Source: Ficedula albicollis
Taxonomy: Eukaryota; Chordata; Aves; Passeriformes; Muscicapidae
Reading direction: 5' to 3'
Assembly: GCF_000247815.1 (NCBI RefSeq)
Contig: NC_021677.1
Span: 3,990,041-4,054,040, forward strand
Length of the DNA stretch: 64,000 bases
This document shows positions 63,968 through 64,000 of the stretch, one piece after another. The notes beneath the pieces were generated by a model that saw only the letters and a list, made by a program, of their open reading frames with translations, made no database searches and was not told the DNA's origin. Numbering within the stretch: position 1 is the stretch's first letter; each line of letters begins with the position of its first letter. The position numbers and the translations under genes are program-made.

Positions 63968-64000
63968 TCTTGTGAGGATCCAGGCTGCCCCGTTTGAATC
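63968..64000 (-). CDS. TEAD1: TEAD1 exon, partial at window edge (linker region)
   Basis: This is the 3' end of a coding exon cut by the right edge of the window. Read on the minus strand it gives IQTGQPGSSQ and then GA, followed by a consensus donor GTAAGTC at 63967-63961. The GA joins a C from the next exon to make the Asp of QDVKPF, as in vertebrate TEAD1. The segment lies in the proline-rich linker between the TEA DNA-binding domain, which is outside the window, and the YAP-binding domain. On its own the exon is too short to identify. The call rests on the phase-correct join to the downstream exons and on the recalled TEAD1 sequence. Confidence 0.9.

Overview
This is vertebrate nuclear DNA, most likely from a bird. 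The only protein-coding gene I can support is the 3' portion of TEAD1, a TEA-domain transcription factor, on the minus strand. It is split by long introns. The bird assignment rests on CR1 LINE 3' ends of avian type, which end in ATTCTATGATTCTA or a decayed form of it, at about 40.8 and 50.0 kb. I cannot name the species.

Right half (31.3-64.0 kb). Seven TEAD1 exons run from right to left: 63968-64000 (cut by the window edge), 63543-63604, 61272-61396, 51074-51247, 39435-39575, 38378-38530, and a terminal exon whose coding part is 37030-37143. All visible splice junctions are GT/AG and phases match across every join. About 266 residues are readable: the end of the proline-rich linker and the whole YAP/TAZ-binding domain, ending at a TGA. 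The TEA DNA-binding domain lies beyond the right edge. A probable 3' UTR of about 5.7 kb follows, ending near an AATAAA at 31286-31291. The introns hold two related LTR-like elements in opposite orientation, CR1 fragments and several two-copy tandem duplications. One duplication copied a splice acceptor together with the start of its exon.

Left half (1-31.3 kb). I see no credible gene. It looks intergenic, downstream of TEAD1. It holds a 1,544-bp near-identical tandem duplication of GC-rich sequence (141-2943), a 51-bp minisatellite (3737-5870), a 9-bp minisatellite (15533-16263), and a low-complexity block of about 3.9 kb (18473-22417). That block combines an 11-bp minisatellite with a 55-bp higher-order period and a (CTTC)n array of about 200 units.

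The strangest structure is a set of nine pure G tracts, all on the + strand, of 38, 1744, 74, 1580, 287, 216, 129, 54 and 825 nt. Those in minisatellites begin at a GGG or G of the repeat unit. Others sit inside poly-A or poly-T tracts whose flanks are repeated on both sides. I consider a sequencing or assembly artefact the likeliest cause, though real G expansion is not excluded. All long glycine, proline, PSFL, KEGR, MWE and similar reading frames are translations of these repeats and not genes.
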